From Verrucomicrobiia bacterium (GTDB lineage: Bacteria; Verrucomicrobiota; Verrucomicrobiia; JADLBR01; JAIBCM01), in contig JAIBCM010000001.1 of NCBI GenBank assembly GCA_019694135.1, positions 310,001 to 374,000 on the forward strand: a stretch of DNA of 64,000 bases. Reading direction: 5' to 3'. How positions within the stretch are numbered: the stretch's first letter is position 1; each line of letters opens with the position of its first letter. The notes below the pieces were generated by a model. That model had not been told where the DNA came from. It saw only the letters and a program-made list of their open reading frames with translations, and ran no database searches. This document shows, one piece after another, positions 52,532 through 62,204 of the stretch. Both the position numbers and the translations under genes were made by a program.

Positions 52532-53308
52532 TTACAAAATTTCCAGTTTCAACCCGTCATGAGCTAAAAACATTTTCGACGGCAAAGTTTCTCCCACTTC
52601 CGCATGAGAAATAGCGTGAGCCAAATGAGTAAAATAAGTCGCATGGGCGCCAACTTGCCGTGCCGTCTCAATCGCTTCCGGCAAACTTAAATGAGTCGGA
52701 TGCGATTTAAAACGCAACCCATCTAAAATCAAATAAGGAATTTGTTGAATTTGAGAAATCACCGATTCTGGAAGAGATTTGCAATCACTAAAATAAGCTA
52801 ATTTTGGCACACCTTGATAATCCACACGATATCCCCAAGTGCGAACCTTGCCATGCGGCACCTCCAACGGATTCCATGTTAAGCCGCATAATTCAAACGG
52901 GCCTTGAACCGCATGCGGTTCGGGATGCACGTAACCCTTAAAGCGATTTTCACCATTGAACGCGTAAAAGAAAACCCGACTTAACGTTTCTAAGGCTTCG
53001 CGGCTACCATACAATGGCATCGCGCGATTTTCCATTTCACAAAAACGGCGAAGATCGTCCATACCCAAAATATGGTCGGCATGCGCGTGCGTATAAACTA
53101 CCGCATCGACTCGATTAATTTTTTCCCGCAAAAGCTGTTGACGCAAATCGGGCGTCGTATCAACCAGCACGCAGCCTTGTTCCGTTTCCAAATAAATGGA
53201 AGAACGCGTGCGCTTATCACAGGGATCATTGGAAGTGCAAACCGAACAATCGCATCCAATCATCGGAATGCCTTGAGAAGTGCCAGTGCCCAGAAACGTT
53301 AGCTTCAT
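52532..53308 (-). CDS. MBL-fold metallo-hydrolase (PhnP-like)
   Basis: 258 residues of the metallo-beta-lactamase fold. The metal site is THAHADH (H74, H76, D78, H79), with further His and Asp residues in HGKVRTWGYR and YFSDCKSLP. A Cys cluster at 19-24 (CDCSVC) matches the extra structural zinc site of PhnP-type phosphodiesterases. The usual substrate of PhnP is a cyclic ribosyl phosphate from phosphonate breakdown, but no phn gene is here, so the real substrate is open. It is directly upstream of coaE. Confidence 0.88.
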   Translation of the reverse strand: MKLTFLGTGTSQGIPMIGCDCSVCTSNDPCDKRTRSSIYLETEQGCVLVDTTPDLRQQLLREKINRVDAVVYTHAHADHILGMDDLRRFCEMENRAMPLYGSREALETLSRVFFYAFNGENRFKGYVHPEPHAVQGPFELCGLTWNPLEVPHGKVRTWGYRVDYQGVPKLAYFSDCKSLPESVISQIQQIPYLILDGLRFKSHPTHLSLPEAIETARQVGAHATYFTHLAHAISHAEVGETLPSKMFLAHDGLKLEIL

Positions 53309-53403
53309 GAATTCATTAAAAGTTCGATTTCATTGTTGCCTTATTCTAGAAAAGTGAAAAGTGGAAAAATTTCCCCGCTTCTGTTAAAACCAAGCTAACC
53401 GTC

Positions 53404-55071
53404 ATGCTGCAAACCTTGCACATTAAAAATCTGGCTTTGATCGAATCGATTCTATGGGAAGTGCCCATAGGCTTTACCGCTTTGACAGGCGAAACAGGCG
53501 CTGGCAAATCGATTGTGATTGATGCCATCTCGCTCGTGCTTGGCGAACGCGCGGATAAGACCTTAATTCGCTCCGGCACAGAATCGGCTACGGTAGAAGC
53601 GGTTTGGGATCTCGCTACCAATCCCGATTTGTTAAAAACCATCAACCATTTACTGGAAAAATCAGGAGTGGAACCTTGCGAAGAAGGAGTTTTAACCATG
53701 AAACGCTCGCTTCTAGCTAATGGCCAAAATCGCCAATTCATCAATCATTCCGCTGTTTCATTACAATTATTAAAACAAATCGGCGATCATCTCGCTGACA
53801 TGCATGGCCCCCACGATCATCAATCTTTACTTTCCAACGATACACAACGCGAATTGCTGGATGCCTACGGGCATTTGGATTCATTTACCTCTAGCACCCA
53901 GCAAACTTGGCAGTGCTGGAACAATGCTGTAAAAACCTATGAACAGTTAAAACAAGAAATACAAACCTCAGATCAAGAAATCTCTCTTTTAACCTTTCAA
54001 GTAGAAGAAATCGAAAAAGCGCACTTGCAAGAAAATGAGGAAGAAATTTTGGCGCCACAAATGGATCGCATTCACAATTTTCAAAAACTATTACAACTCA
54101 CGCAACAACTGCAAATTATTTTAGATGAAAACGAAAATAGCGCGATTAATCAACTCGGTCAGGCTGAACGGTTGCTTTCACAACTGATAACGTTGGATGG
54201 CGAAACTCAGAACCTTCAAGATTATGCGCACACAGCTCAAAGCGCCTTGCAAGAATGGGCGCGCGAGTTGAGTTCTTATCAAGATCGATTAGATTTAGAT
54301 CCTCAACAAGCAGCAGAAATGGAATCACGCTACAATTTAATTCAATCTTTAAAACGAAAATATGGCGGAAGCTTAATCGAAGTGTTGACTCGCGCTCGAG
54401 AAGGGCGCGAACGTTTGAATCGTATCACAAAACGGGATGAAATTTTGGAAAAATCTCAAAAAGAAATGAAGGAAACGGAGGTTACTTATCGCGCTTCAGC
54501 TAAAAAACTAAGTCAAGCCCGCAAAAAAGCATCAGAGAAATTGAGTCAAGCCATTACCAAACAATTGCAAGAGTTGGGCTTCAAAAAAGCGCTCTTTACT
54601 GTGACCTCTACCCCAACCGATCACCCTGCTTCACACGGTTTGGATGCTATAGAATTTTTATTTGCTCCCAACATGGGAGAAGGCGAAAAACCTTTGCGCG
54701 CAATCGCCTCGAGTGGAGAAATGGCACGGGTAATGCTGGCGATTAAAACCTCATTAGCGGAACAAGATCAAGTGCCTTTGTTAATTTTCGATGAAGTGGA
54801 CGCCAATGTAGGTGGAGAAATTGGCACACGCGTGGGGCAAAAACTAAAAGCACTGAGCGCGCATCACCAAATTTTTTGCATCACCCACCTTCCTCAAGTC
54901 GCAGCACTAGGCAATCAACATATTGCGATTTCCAAGCAAACTCGCCAACAACGAACCGTCACCGAACTACAAGTCCTAAACGACAAAGAGCGAATCGAAG
55001 AACTCGCTCGTATGTTAGGCGGTAGCCATGCTTCATCTCGCGCTTTGGCGGAAGCCTTGCTAAAAGCTTAA
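53404..55071 (+). CDS. recN: DNA repair protein RecN
   Basis: An SMC-like ATPase that holds DNA ends during double-strand break repair. 555 residues, normal length. Walker A GETGAGKS near residue 29 within ALTGETGAGKSIVIDAISLVLG; a long coiled-coil region (about 160-370) with a LDLDPQQAAEMESRYNLIQS hinge; ABC signature ASSGEMARVMLAIK; Walker B LLIFDEVDANVGG; and the C-terminal FCITHLPQVAALGNQH. It is followed after 12 nt by the glycosyltransferase gene. No LexA-type SOS box was recognised upstream, though the LexA site in this group is not known to me. Confidence 0.95.
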   Translation: MLQTLHIKNLALIESILWEVPIGFTALTGETGAGKSIVIDAISLVLGERADKTLIRSGTESATVEAVWDLATNPDLLKTINHLLEKSGVEPCEEGVLTMKRSLLANGQNRQFINHSAVSLQLLKQIGDHLADMHGPHDHQSLLSNDTQRELLDAYGHLDSFTSSTQQTWQCWNNAVKTYEQLKQEIQTSDQEISLLTFQVEEIEKAHLQENEEEILAPQMDRIHNFQKLLQLTQQLQIILDENENSAINQLGQAERLLSQLITLDGETQNLQDYAHTAQSALQEWARELSSYQDRLDLDPQQAAEMESRYNLIQSLKRKYGGSLIEVLTRAREGRERLNRITKRDEILEKSQKEMKETEVTYRASAKKLSQARKKASEKLSQAITKQLQELGFKKALFTVTSTPTDHPASHGLDAIEFLFAPNMGEGEKPLRAIASSGEMARVMLAIKTSLAEQDQVPLLIFDEVDANVGGEIGTRVGQKLKALSAHHQIFCITHLPQVAALGNQHIAISKQTRQQRTVTELQVLNDKERIEELARMLGGSHASSRALAEALLKA

Positions 55072-55083
55072 AGCAATAACATT

Positions 55084-56184
55084 GTGAAACGCATTTTAAT
55101 TTTAACAGCTGCGTTTGGTGAAGGACACAATGCGGCGGCGCGCAATTTACAAGCTGCTTTTGAACATCTCTATCCGAATCAAGTTCAAGTTATCGTGCAT
55201 GACTTATTTGCAAACTGCTACGGATTTTTAAATGACGCAACAAGAAACGCCTATTTATCCATCGTAAATTATTTGCCCCAAGTTTGGGATGTTTTATATT
55301 ACTGGCTCGATAGATCCGCTACCCTGCAAAATTTTACTGCATCTCCAGGAATTATGCGGAGCGCTTTTAAAAAAATTTTAAATGCGTTCCAGCCCGATCT
55401 TATCATTTCAGTTTATCCCACTTATCCTATCTTATTACGAGATTGTTTAAATTCCAAGCCACTCCCTTTTTTGAATGTTGCGATTGTAACGGATTCCATC
55501 ACCGTCAATTCTATTTGGCATCGAACACCTTGCGACTACTTTTTTGTGCCAAATTCTCTTACAGCTGATTTATTGCAACGACGCGGTGTGAAAATCGAAT
55601 CATTGCAAGCATTAGGTTTTCCAGTCTCACTAGTTTTTTCACAATTACAAAATCTTGAGCCTCCTTCGGAAAAAAAACGGCTGCTTTTTATGATTAACTC
55701 CCGTCACCGCCAAGCTCTGCAGGTTGTTCAAAAATTACTACAACATGACCATCTAGAAATGACAATTACCTGTGGCAAACATTCATCTCTAAGGAAATCA
55801 TTTCAAAAACTCTGTGAAAGACATGATAATCGTTGTCAAATTTTGGGTTGGACACCAGAAATTCCGCGTTTGCTGCGAACGCACCATGTCGTTCTTAGTA
55901 AAGCAGGCGGCGCAACAACTCAAGAAGCCATCGCGGCACAATGTCCCATGATCGTAAACCAAGTGGTGCCGGGACAGGAAGAAGGAAATTTTGAATTATT
56001 GCGACGTTATGACGCGGGCTATTTTGCCGCTCAACCCGAAACTATTAGCCAGTGTGTAAATGAAATATTCGCTAATCGTGCTCAACGTTGGCAAGAGCTT
56101 CGTCAAAACATTAGTCGCTTAAGCCGACCTCGAGCATCGCTTGATATTGCTGAATTTTTATGGGAAAAACTTCAATCTCGATAA
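55084..56184 (+). CDS. GT28 MGDG-synthase-like glycosyltransferase
   Basis: 366 residues from a GTG. The N-terminus (LILTAAFGEGHNAAARNLQAAF) is the MGDG_synth type and the C-terminal half is MurG-like: LGWTPEIPRLLRTHHVVLSKAGGATTQEAIAAQ, with the GGATT nucleotide-sugar loop. Members transfer glucose or galactose from UDP-sugars to diacylglycerol, making membrane glycolipids, on the inner face of the inner membrane. Whether that holds here is unproven. It follows recN by 12 nt, and its last 13 nt overlap the convergent ridA-type gene. Confidence 0.87.
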   Translation: MKRILILTAAFGEGHNAAARNLQAAFEHLYPNQVQVIVHDLFANCYGFLNDATRNAYLSIVNYLPQVWDVLYYWLDRSATLQNFTASPGIMRSAFKKILNAFQPDLIISVYPTYPILLRDCLNSKPLPFLNVAIVTDSITVNSIWHRTPCDYFFVPNSLTADLLQRRGVKIESLQALGFPVSLVFSQLQNLEPPSEKKRLLFMINSRHRQALQVVQKLLQHDHLEMTITCGKHSSLRKSFQKLCERHDNRCQILGWTPEIPRLLRTHHVVLSKAGGATTQEAIAAQCPMIVNQVVPGQEEGNFELLRRYDAGYFAAQPETISQCVNEIFANRAQRWQELRQNISRLSRPRASLDIAEFLWEKLQSR

Positions 56185-56555
56185 GCGATAACTTCAATTT
56201 CCACTTGAGCGCCCAAAGGTAAAGCAACCACTTGAATAGTGGAACGAGCAGGCGGCTCTTTAGAAAAATAATCGCGATACACTTCGTTCATGGCAGCAAA
56301 TTGAGTCAAATCAACCAGGAAAACTGTGGCTTTTAAAACACGCTCCATCGAAGAGCCGGCACTTTCAAGCAAAGCTGTAATATTTTCCAGCACTTGACGT
56401 GTTTGCGCCCGAATATCGCCCTCGACCAATTTCCCCGTCTCTTTGCTCACGGGAATTTGTCCAGCTAAAAAAATGAGCTTATCCCATGCCACGCCTTGAG
56501 AGTAAGGCCCTACTGCAGGCATGACTTTCTCTGAAACAATGATTTGCTTGGCCAT
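56172..56555 (-). CDS. ridA: RidA family enamine/imine deaminase
   Basis: 127 residues, full-length. RidA hydrolyses reactive enamines and imines, such as 2-aminoacrylate, that leak from PLP enzymes. Typical sequence: PAVGPYSQGVAW at the start, FLAGQIPVS, KATVFLVDLTQFAAMNEVY, and the C-terminal PARSTIQVVALPLGAQVEIEVIA, in which the Arg binds the substrate carboxylate. It forms a trimer in known cases. Its 3' end overlaps the convergent glycosyltransferase gene by 13 nt. Confidence 0.94.
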   Translation of the reverse strand: MAKQIIVSEKVMPAVGPYSQGVAWDKLIFLAGQIPVSKETGKLVEGDIRAQTRQVLENITALLESAGSSMERVLKATVFLVDLTQFAAMNEVYRDYFSKEPPARSTIQVVALPLGAQVEIEVIAYRD

Positions 56556-56645
56556 CTATTTCGCTGTAAACATTTCAAAGAACAAGTCAATCCTCATGTC
56601 GAAAAGATATTGACCCCGGAAAAAATCAAAACAAAATATATTATT

Positions 56646-58049
56646 ATGGCAGTTGTCCAAGAAACCGAACTTAATGCTGGTCAGTTAGAAACTTTAAAAC
56701 GCGCTCGAGTTGCTTACGAACGCAACAATTTAGAATATGCAATCACGCTGTTGCTACAACTCGTCAAAGAAGCGCCGCGCTATTTAGCCGGACGTCAATT
56801 GCTCCGAGATATTAGCATTAAAAAACATGGTTCCGCCAAGGGCGGTTTTATGGGTTTAGGTTCGGTTGCGTCAGCGCCCCAGTTATTAAAAGCACAATCT
56901 GCTGCCAAAAAAAATCCTGAAGAAGCCTTAGCCGTTGTGGAACAGGTTTTATCTACCGACCCTTTTAATAAACAGGCCAATGAACTTCTCAGCCAAATCG
57001 CTAAAACTATGGACATGTCTGAAGTAGCCTGTTTAGCTCATGAAACCTTACAACGCGCCAATCCTCAGGATATTAAAAATCTTCACGCTTTAGGTCGACT
57101 TTATTTGGAAGCCAAAAATCCAAAAGCGCGAGACGTTTATGCTGCCATTTTGAATATCAAACCTAATGACGGAGAGGCTTTGAGCAATTTAAAAAATGCA
57201 GAAGCTATTGGCACGTTGCAAAAAGGTTGGGCCAGCGCGGGTTCTTATCGAGACGTTTTGGCCGACAAAGACACAGCATTAAAATTAGAACAGGAAAGTA
57301 AAATCACGAAATCAGAAGAAGCTATCGACCAACTGATCGCAGAACATTACGCTAAACACCAAGCTGAACCCAAAAACATTCTTCACGCTCGTCGCATCGC
57401 CGATCTTTATCGACAAAAAAATGATCACACCAACGCCCTCGCTTACTATCAGTATGCTTACGATCTTTCGGGAAAAACTGATCCGGGTTTGGAAAAGATC
57501 ATGTATGAAGTGCGTTTAAAACAATACGACGATCTCATCCAACAATGGAAAACGTTTATTGCAACGAATCCGAACGATCCAGAAATCAAAACGCATCAAG
57601 CTACCTTGGAAACTTGTGAAAAGCAACGAGCGGACTTAGTGCTACAAGAAGCCCGCAATCGAGTCATCAAATATCCTAACGATCTTCAATTCCGATTTGA
57701 ATTGGGCGAAGCGCTTTATCAGGCCGGCGATGTGGGCGGCGCCATTCCTGAACTTCAAGCGGCATTGCGCCAACCTAATGCACGTTTAAACGCCATGTTT
57801 TTATTAAGCCTTTGTTTTAAAACCAAAGGACAGCTCGATATCGCAGCAAAGCGTTTGGAGGAAGCGTCTTCAGAAGTTTTGAGTATGGATGATATGAAGA
57901 AAAACATTCTTTATCATCTCGGTTTAATCTACGAAGAAATGAAGCAACCAGAAAAATCAATCAACGCTTTCAAACAAATCTACGAAGTGGATTATGGTTA
58001 TCGCGACGTCGCGCAACGAGTAGAAAATTTCTATCAAAAATCTTCTTGA
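56646..58049 (+). CDS. TPR-repeat protein coupled to ubiE
   Basis: 467 residues from ATG 56646; a longer reading upstream would overlap the ridA-type start. No signal peptide is found, so it is cytoplasmic. TPR-like repeats run through most of the sequence (for example FEL-GEALYQAGDVGGAIPELQAAL, LGLIYEEMKQPEKSINAFKQIYEVD), with a Gly/Ala-rich insert (SAKGGFMGLGSVASAP) near residue 55 and a highly charged middle. The stop overlaps the TTG start of ubiE (TTGA), so expression is coupled. Partner proteins are unknown. Confidence 0.8.
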   Translation: MAVVQETELNAGQLETLKRARVAYERNNLEYAITLLLQLVKEAPRYLAGRQLLRDISIKKHGSAKGGFMGLGSVASAPQLLKAQSAAKKNPEEALAVVEQVLSTDPFNKQANELLSQIAKTMDMSEVACLAHETLQRANPQDIKNLHALGRLYLEAKNPKARDVYAAILNIKPNDGEALSNLKNAEAIGTLQKGWASAGSYRDVLADKDTALKLEQESKITKSEEAIDQLIAEHYAKHQAEPKNILHARRIADLYRQKNDHTNALAYYQYAYDLSGKTDPGLEKIMYEVRLKQYDDLIQQWKTFIATNPNDPEIKTHQATLETCEKQRADLVLQEARNRVIKYPNDLQFRFELGEALYQAGDVGGAIPELQAALRQPNARLNAMFLLSLCFKTKGQLDIAAKRLEEASSEVLSMDDMKKNILYHLGLIYEEMKQPEKSINAFKQIYEVDYGYRDVAQRVENFYQKSS

Positions 58050-58795
58050 GCCCTATTCCAACCTCTCCCCCATCCGAAGATTCTTCGGACTGCCTCCAAA
58101 CTCCGAATCAAATTCAAACGATGTTTGGAAGAATTGCTTCGCGCTACGATTTTTTCAATCGTTTCCTCAGTTTAGGACAAGACATTCGATGGCGAAAACA
58201 TTTAGTCCAAGCCGCAATTTGCGAAAACCCTGCGATTATTTTAGATTTAGCCACTGGAACAGGCGATGTCCTTCAAGCCCTCCATTACGCTTCAATCCCT
58301 TATGGAGGCATGGCTTGGGGTGTGGATTTTAGCCAACCCATGCTGGAACAAGCCAAAAAGAAAGGCCTTTCAAACCTTTGCTTAGCCAATGTTATGGAAT
58401 TACCATGCCGCGATCATTCTGTAGACGTCATTACTATTGCATTTGGATTAAGAAATTTGGATGATAGAAAAAAATTTTTCTTAGAGGCTCTACGTGTATT
58501 GAAAGATACTGGAAAATTATTGATTCTAGAATTTTCTCAACCCGTTCGACTTCTCGCTCCATTTTACTTCTTTTATCTGAACCAAATCCTTCCTCGATTT
58601 GCCAATTTATTGGGAGCGGACACCGAAGCCTATCGCTATTTAAGCGAATCCATCTCTCAATTTCCTAATAAATTAGAATTGAACCAAGAACTGTCAGAGG
58701 CTGGTTTCGAACGCATTTCTGTTCGATCTTATTGTTTCGGCGGCGTGGCATTTCACGAAGCTTATCCACCAGGACGAGTCACAGCAGCGGGTTGA
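58046..58795 (+). CDS. ubiE: MenG/UbiE quinone methyltransferase
   Basis: SAM-dependent C-methylation of demethylmenaquinone (MenG) or the ubiquinone precursor. 249 residues. Family landmarks: MFGRIASRYDFFNRFLSLG (about 26-44), motif I LDLATGTGDV, ITIAFGLRNLDDR, LEFSQP, and the C-terminal GGVAFHEAYPPG. The start is TTG 58046, overlapping the stop of the TPR gene; the only later ATG would cut into the conserved N-terminus. Menaquinone is the more likely quinone here, but no other men gene is in view. Its 3' end overlaps the convergent secreted-protein gene by 34 nt. Confidence 0.9.
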   Translation: MSPIPTSPPSEDSSDCLQTPNQIQTMFGRIASRYDFFNRFLSLGQDIRWRKHLVQAAICENPAIILDLATGTGDVLQALHYASIPYGGMAWGVDFSQPMLEQAKKKGLSNLCLANVMELPCRDHSVDVITIAFGLRNLDDRKKFFLEALRVLKDTGKLLILEFSQPVRLLAPFYFFYLNQILPRFANLLGADTEAYRYLSESISQFPNKLELNQELSEAGFERISVRSYCFGGVAFHEAYPPGRVTAAG

Positions 58796-59607
58796 GCTTC
58801 AGACAAAGTTTCCCCTCGCATTTGCTCCGCATTCACGCCTCCAATCACACGAAATGCACCGCCAATATTGACTAAACGTGGTCGCGTTTCAACACTCGCA
58901 TAATCTTCTTGGTGTAACATTTCTCCATCCACCCCAAATTCAAAATAGCGAAACTGTTCCGCACCGGTTCGAAATAAAATATGCCATTTTTCACCCCCTT
59001 CTATCTCAGTTTCCGGATCTTGACCCGACATCAAAAAACCTAACGGTTTACACATCAACACAGCATTATTATCTTCACTCTCTATTTGCGCATACAGCGT
59101 CACTCGATCTTCGATCAAATTAGCAATCAAACTAAATGTGCGACGCTCATTAGAGCCCGGCATACCTCGTTGTTCTGACCAAATCGCCCTTCCTTTAATC
59201 ACACTAAAAACAACCTTCGGCGAAATCAAATCGCCCTCACCATCGGGCGATTGCAAAACAGCAGAAACTTCATAAGAATCAATTTCACGAATTTGATAAT
59301 AAGGCACCAAATCGAATTTAAATTTTGCCTCATCACCAGGCTCAAGAGTCAAAGGGGGCAACGAAAAATCGCGCGCTTTTCGCGCTAACAGTCCATTGGA
59401 ACGTTTCACCAAAAATCGCAACCAACTTTGTCCGCCCTGCTCCTGAAACTTTAAAGTTTTTCCACTTTCGTTTTTAACCACGATCTCCAAAACAATGGGT
59501 TCATATAAAAGATAATTCACCCGTGGTCGCACGATCTGCAACTGCACCTGACTTTGTGCAACCGTTGCAAAACCCAAAAAACAAATAATCCAGACCCAAC
59601 ACTTCAT
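58762..59607 (-). CDS. Secreted beta-rich protein, unknown
   Basis: 281 residues with a signal peptide (MKCWVWIICFLGFATVAQS). The first 130 mature residues resemble a BsuPI-like or Ig-like beta domain (YEPIVLEIVVKNESGKTL, LTLEPGDEAKFKFDLVPYY). The second half is of unclear type (LYAQIESEDNNAVLMCKPLGF, WHILFRTGAEQFRYFEFG). No catalytic motif or membrane anchor is seen. The last 34 nt are shared with the end of ubiE on the other strand, a large overlap. Function unknown. Confidence 0.7.
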   Translation of the reverse strand: MKCWVWIICFLGFATVAQSQVQLQIVRPRVNYLLYEPIVLEIVVKNESGKTLKFQEQGGQSWLRFLVKRSNGLLARKARDFSLPPLTLEPGDEAKFKFDLVPYYQIREIDSYEVSAVLQSPDGEGDLISPKVVFSVIKGRAIWSEQRGMPGSNERRTFSLIANLIEDRVTLYAQIESEDNNAVLMCKPLGFLMSGQDPETEIEGGEKWHILFRTGAEQFRYFEFGVDGEMLHQEDYASVETRPRLVNIGGAFRVIGGVNAEQMRGETLSEAQPAAVTRPGG

Positions 59608-59708
59608 CTTTCTCTTTTATCCCAGGTTCTATTCGGCAACAAGAGCGAAGTTCGTGAAAGCTAAACGCCCCAATCACACATTCCTCTTGCGGAATTGGTT
59701 AATTCGAC

Positions 59709-60647
59709 CTAACCAGACACCACATCGCCCAAGGCTTGCAACACATTTTCCACAGTTATTCGGCGCAAACAAGCTTGCGTTTCTGCAATCTGACAATTCC
59801 GCGAAAAGCAAGGAATACACGACAAATCCAGTTGTAATACTCGCGAATTCGTCGTCCAAGGCCCTGTCTTTTCCGGGCTCGTGGGTCCAAACAAAGCAAT
59901 TAAAGGTTTTCCCAACGCCGCGGCAACATGCATCGGACCAGAATCGGAAGAAATCACCGCCTGCGCTCGTCGCATCAAATCAAGTAACTGCTCAAAGTTC
60001 GTTTGATTCGTTAAATCCAAAGTTTCAGCAATATGGAAAGGTTCGCCTTGGCCTACCACGACTAATTTCTGCGGTGCCAATCGTCTAGCTAAAGACGAAA
60101 CCAAATCCTTCGGCAATACTTTTGTTGGCCAACGCGAAAACGGATGCACCAAAACAAAAGATTCTGGAACATTTTTCATTGTCTCAGTGCCTTTAGGCAA
60201 AGGAAATTCCAACGTGTCACAAGCCACACCTAAAAAATTGAGCACTTGCCGATAACGCGCAATCGCATGCCCAGAAGTAATGGGCGCCTTTTCTTGATAA
60301 AAAAAACCGGCTCCTTCACGACAATCGCTCATCCCGATTTTGCGATACCCCCGAGCGGCGGCGGCAATCAAACCGGAACGCAAAAGCCCCTGCAAATCGA
60401 TAACCCACTCATAAAAATCCTCTCGCAGTTGCGATAAAAAATTTCGCAACGTTCCGATCCCCCATTCCTTACGAGGAAAAACAATAACCTTTCGCACATA
60501 AGGATTATTTTTCAACAAACTCGCATATTCTCGGTTAATCACCCAATCCACAGCTTCAACTCCAGGATGACGCGCCAAAGCCGTTGCAATCGGAAGCGCA
60601 TGAATCACATCACCGAAACTGCTCGGTTTAATGAGCAAAACTCGCAT
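59709..60647 (-). CDS. GT9 heptosyltransferase-type glycosyltransferase
   Basis: 312 residues of glycosyltransferase family 9 (WaaF/WaaC-like): IKPSSFGDVIHALPIATAL at the N-terminus, GLLRSGLIAAAARGYRKIGM, and the C-terminal nucleotide-sugar site ISSDSGPMHVAAALGKPLIALFGPT. It ends in a segment with several cysteines (CIPCFSRNCQIAETQACL) that heptosyltransferases often carry. Such enzymes add heptose to the LPS inner core, which supports a Gram-negative outer membrane. It starts immediately after the stop of the phosphoesterase gene, whose last codons supply AAGGGAG as ribosome site. Confidence 0.88.
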   Translation of the reverse strand: MRVLLIKPSSFGDVIHALPIATALARHPGVEAVDWVINREYASLLKNNPYVRKVIVFPRKEWGIGTLRNFLSQLREDFYEWVIDLQGLLRSGLIAAAARGYRKIGMSDCREGAGFFYQEKAPITSGHAIARYRQVLNFLGVACDTLEFPLPKGTETMKNVPESFVLVHPFSRWPTKVLPKDLVSSLARRLAPQKLVVVGQGEPFHIAETLDLTNQTNFEQLLDLMRRAQAVISSDSGPMHVAAALGKPLIALFGPTSPEKTGPWTTNSRVLQLDLSCIPCFSRNCQIAETQACLRRITVENVLQALGDVVSG

Positions 60648-61370
60648 CTATCTCCCTTCAGCCAAACGATCTGCTAAACTTTCTGGCAATCCCACAGCAA
60701 CAATTTTTGCTTGGGATTTAGCCAAATCGTAGGCCACTCGACGTAGTTCAACTGTGCGCGCTTCCTCGTCATAAATCACATAAGATGCTCGCCAATCGCC
60801 ATCGCGCGGCTGTCCAACACTACCCGCGTTCACCAAATATTTGCGTTTGGGTTCTACTGTAAACGTAGAAAATTCTATCGCGTCAATTTCAGCATTTTTT
60901 ACAAAAACTTGTGGCACATGCGTATGACCAATAAAACAAAGCGGATCGATTTGATAATTAAAACTAGCCGCTGCTTCCAACGCGTTATTAATATAACTCC
61001 ATTGCCCTGGCGAATCTAAAGACGCGTGCACCAAAATAAAATCTCCCATCTGGCGACGATAACGCAACTCTTTCAAAAATTTTCTTTGTTCCGATGATAA
61101 CTGATCCCGTGTCCATTGCATCGCGATAGCAGCCCGCTCGCTAAAATGCTCCAGAGATCCATCGTTCGCGGCTTCTTCATCATGATTTCCCTTAACAATC
61201 GGACAATTCAACTGTTGCACCCACTCCATGCACGCCACAGGATCCGCGCCATAACCCACGATATCTCCCAAGCAAAGCGGATGCGTTACGCCTTGATCTT
61301 GCATATCAAACAAAACGGCCTCTAAAGCCTCTAAATTTCCGTGGATATCCCCAAAGATGCCATATCTCAT
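60648..61370 (-). CDS. Metallophosphoesterase (YfcE/MJ0936-like)
   Basis: 240 residues of the calcineurin-like phosphoesterase fold. Metal ligands are visible in FGDIHGNLEAL (D, H), LGDIVGYGADP (D), VKGNHDEE (N, H), LVHASLD (H) and FIGHTHVPQVF (GHTH). Members of this branch hydrolyse phosphodiesters in vitro, or act as diadenosine tetraphosphatase-like enzymes; the real substrate is unknown. The stop abuts the GT9 start with no gap, so the two are co-translated. Confidence 0.88.
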   Translation of the reverse strand: MRYGIFGDIHGNLEALEAVLFDMQDQGVTHPLCLGDIVGYGADPVACMEWVQQLNCPIVKGNHDEEAANDGSLEHFSERAAIAMQWTRDQLSSEQRKFLKELRYRRQMGDFILVHASLDSPGQWSYINNALEAAASFNYQIDPLCFIGHTHVPQVFVKNAEIDAIEFSTFTVEPKRKYLVNAGSVGQPRDGDWRASYVIYDEEARTVELRRVAYDLAKSQAKIVAVGLPESLADRLAEGR

Positions 61371-61417
61371 AGCTCAAATGCCATTATCTTCTCATTTTGC
61401 GACCTTGAAAAGATTTT

Positions 61418-62203
61418 TTAATTTTCAGGGAATAATTTTTGCTGCTGAGGGATATGCAATTTTTCCTCCAAACGCTCGATATGCGCTTGCACGCGATCCC
61501 AACGCATTTCAGGTGTAGCGCTTTTATCAGGAAACGAACGCCAAACTTTTAGCCAAAAAGCATAAGCTTCCTGCCACTTCTTCGCTCGCTCCAAATTATA
61601 CGCCACTTGCCGAAAAACGTAAGCGGGCGCGTCAGGAAAAGTTGCGGCTTTTAAAAAGTCCTCCGCAGCGCCCTCGTAATCCTTTTGCTTTTCAGCTCGT
61701 AAAAAACCTCGCGCTGCCCACAACTCGTAACGATCTGGAATATTTTTCAACCCCCGATCCAATAATTTTCGTCCGGCAAGAATATAAGATTGCTCCGCCT
61801 TCAATCGCTTTGCCAAGCTAGGCTCCTTCAAATCATAACGCGCTGCATGACTCATATTCCATGCTAAATGCCAAGCCGCCATCTCCCAAAAAAAGATGGA
61901 CCGCGGTTGCAACAAACAAACCAACTCCATGTTTTCTCGCATAGGCAACCATTGTTGCTGCTCAAATTGATAATTGGCTCGCAACCAAAGTCCATCCGCT
62001 AACACACTTCGAAACCCGCTAAACAATGCCAAAACCGCATCCTGCCCCATCTGTTCACTCACTCGCAGATTCAGCGAAGGCGTCAACTCATGCGCCACTT
62101 TTTTTTCTAAAAACAATTTTCCGACACCCCATGAAATCCACAGCAAAATAGCAACCAACCAATAGCTTTTTTTATAAAAAATATTGTGCGAGATCTCCTT
62201 CAT
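61418..62203 (-). CDS. Membrane-anchored TPR protein linked to ABC exporter
   Basis: 261 residues: an N-terminal membrane helix (SYWLVAILLWISWGVGKLFL, about 13-32), then a periplasmic region with helical repeats of TPR style (YELWAARGFLRAEKQKDYEGAAEDFLKAA; NLERAKKWQEAYAFWLKVW). It begins 1 nt after the ABC permease stop, so it belongs to that operon. I do not recognise a named family. It may be a partner or substrate handler of the exporter, which is inference from gene order. Confidence 0.75.
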   Translation of the reverse strand: MKEISHNIFYKKSYWLVAILLWISWGVGKLFLEKKVAHELTPSLNLRVSEQMGQDAVLALFSGFRSVLADGLWLRANYQFEQQQWLPMRENMELVCLLQPRSIFFWEMAAWHLAWNMSHAARYDLKEPSLAKRLKAEQSYILAGRKLLDRGLKNIPDRYELWAARGFLRAEKQKDYEGAAEDFLKAATFPDAPAYVFRQVAYNLERAKKWQEAYAFWLKVWRSFPDKSATPEMRWDRVQAHIERLEEKLHIPQQQKLFPEN

Positions 62204-62204
62204 C

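Noticed and set aside
59654-60088. Plus-strand frame of 144 codons
   Set aside because: It lies antisense to the GT9 gene, which has strong family motifs; the antisense product has no sensible sequence.
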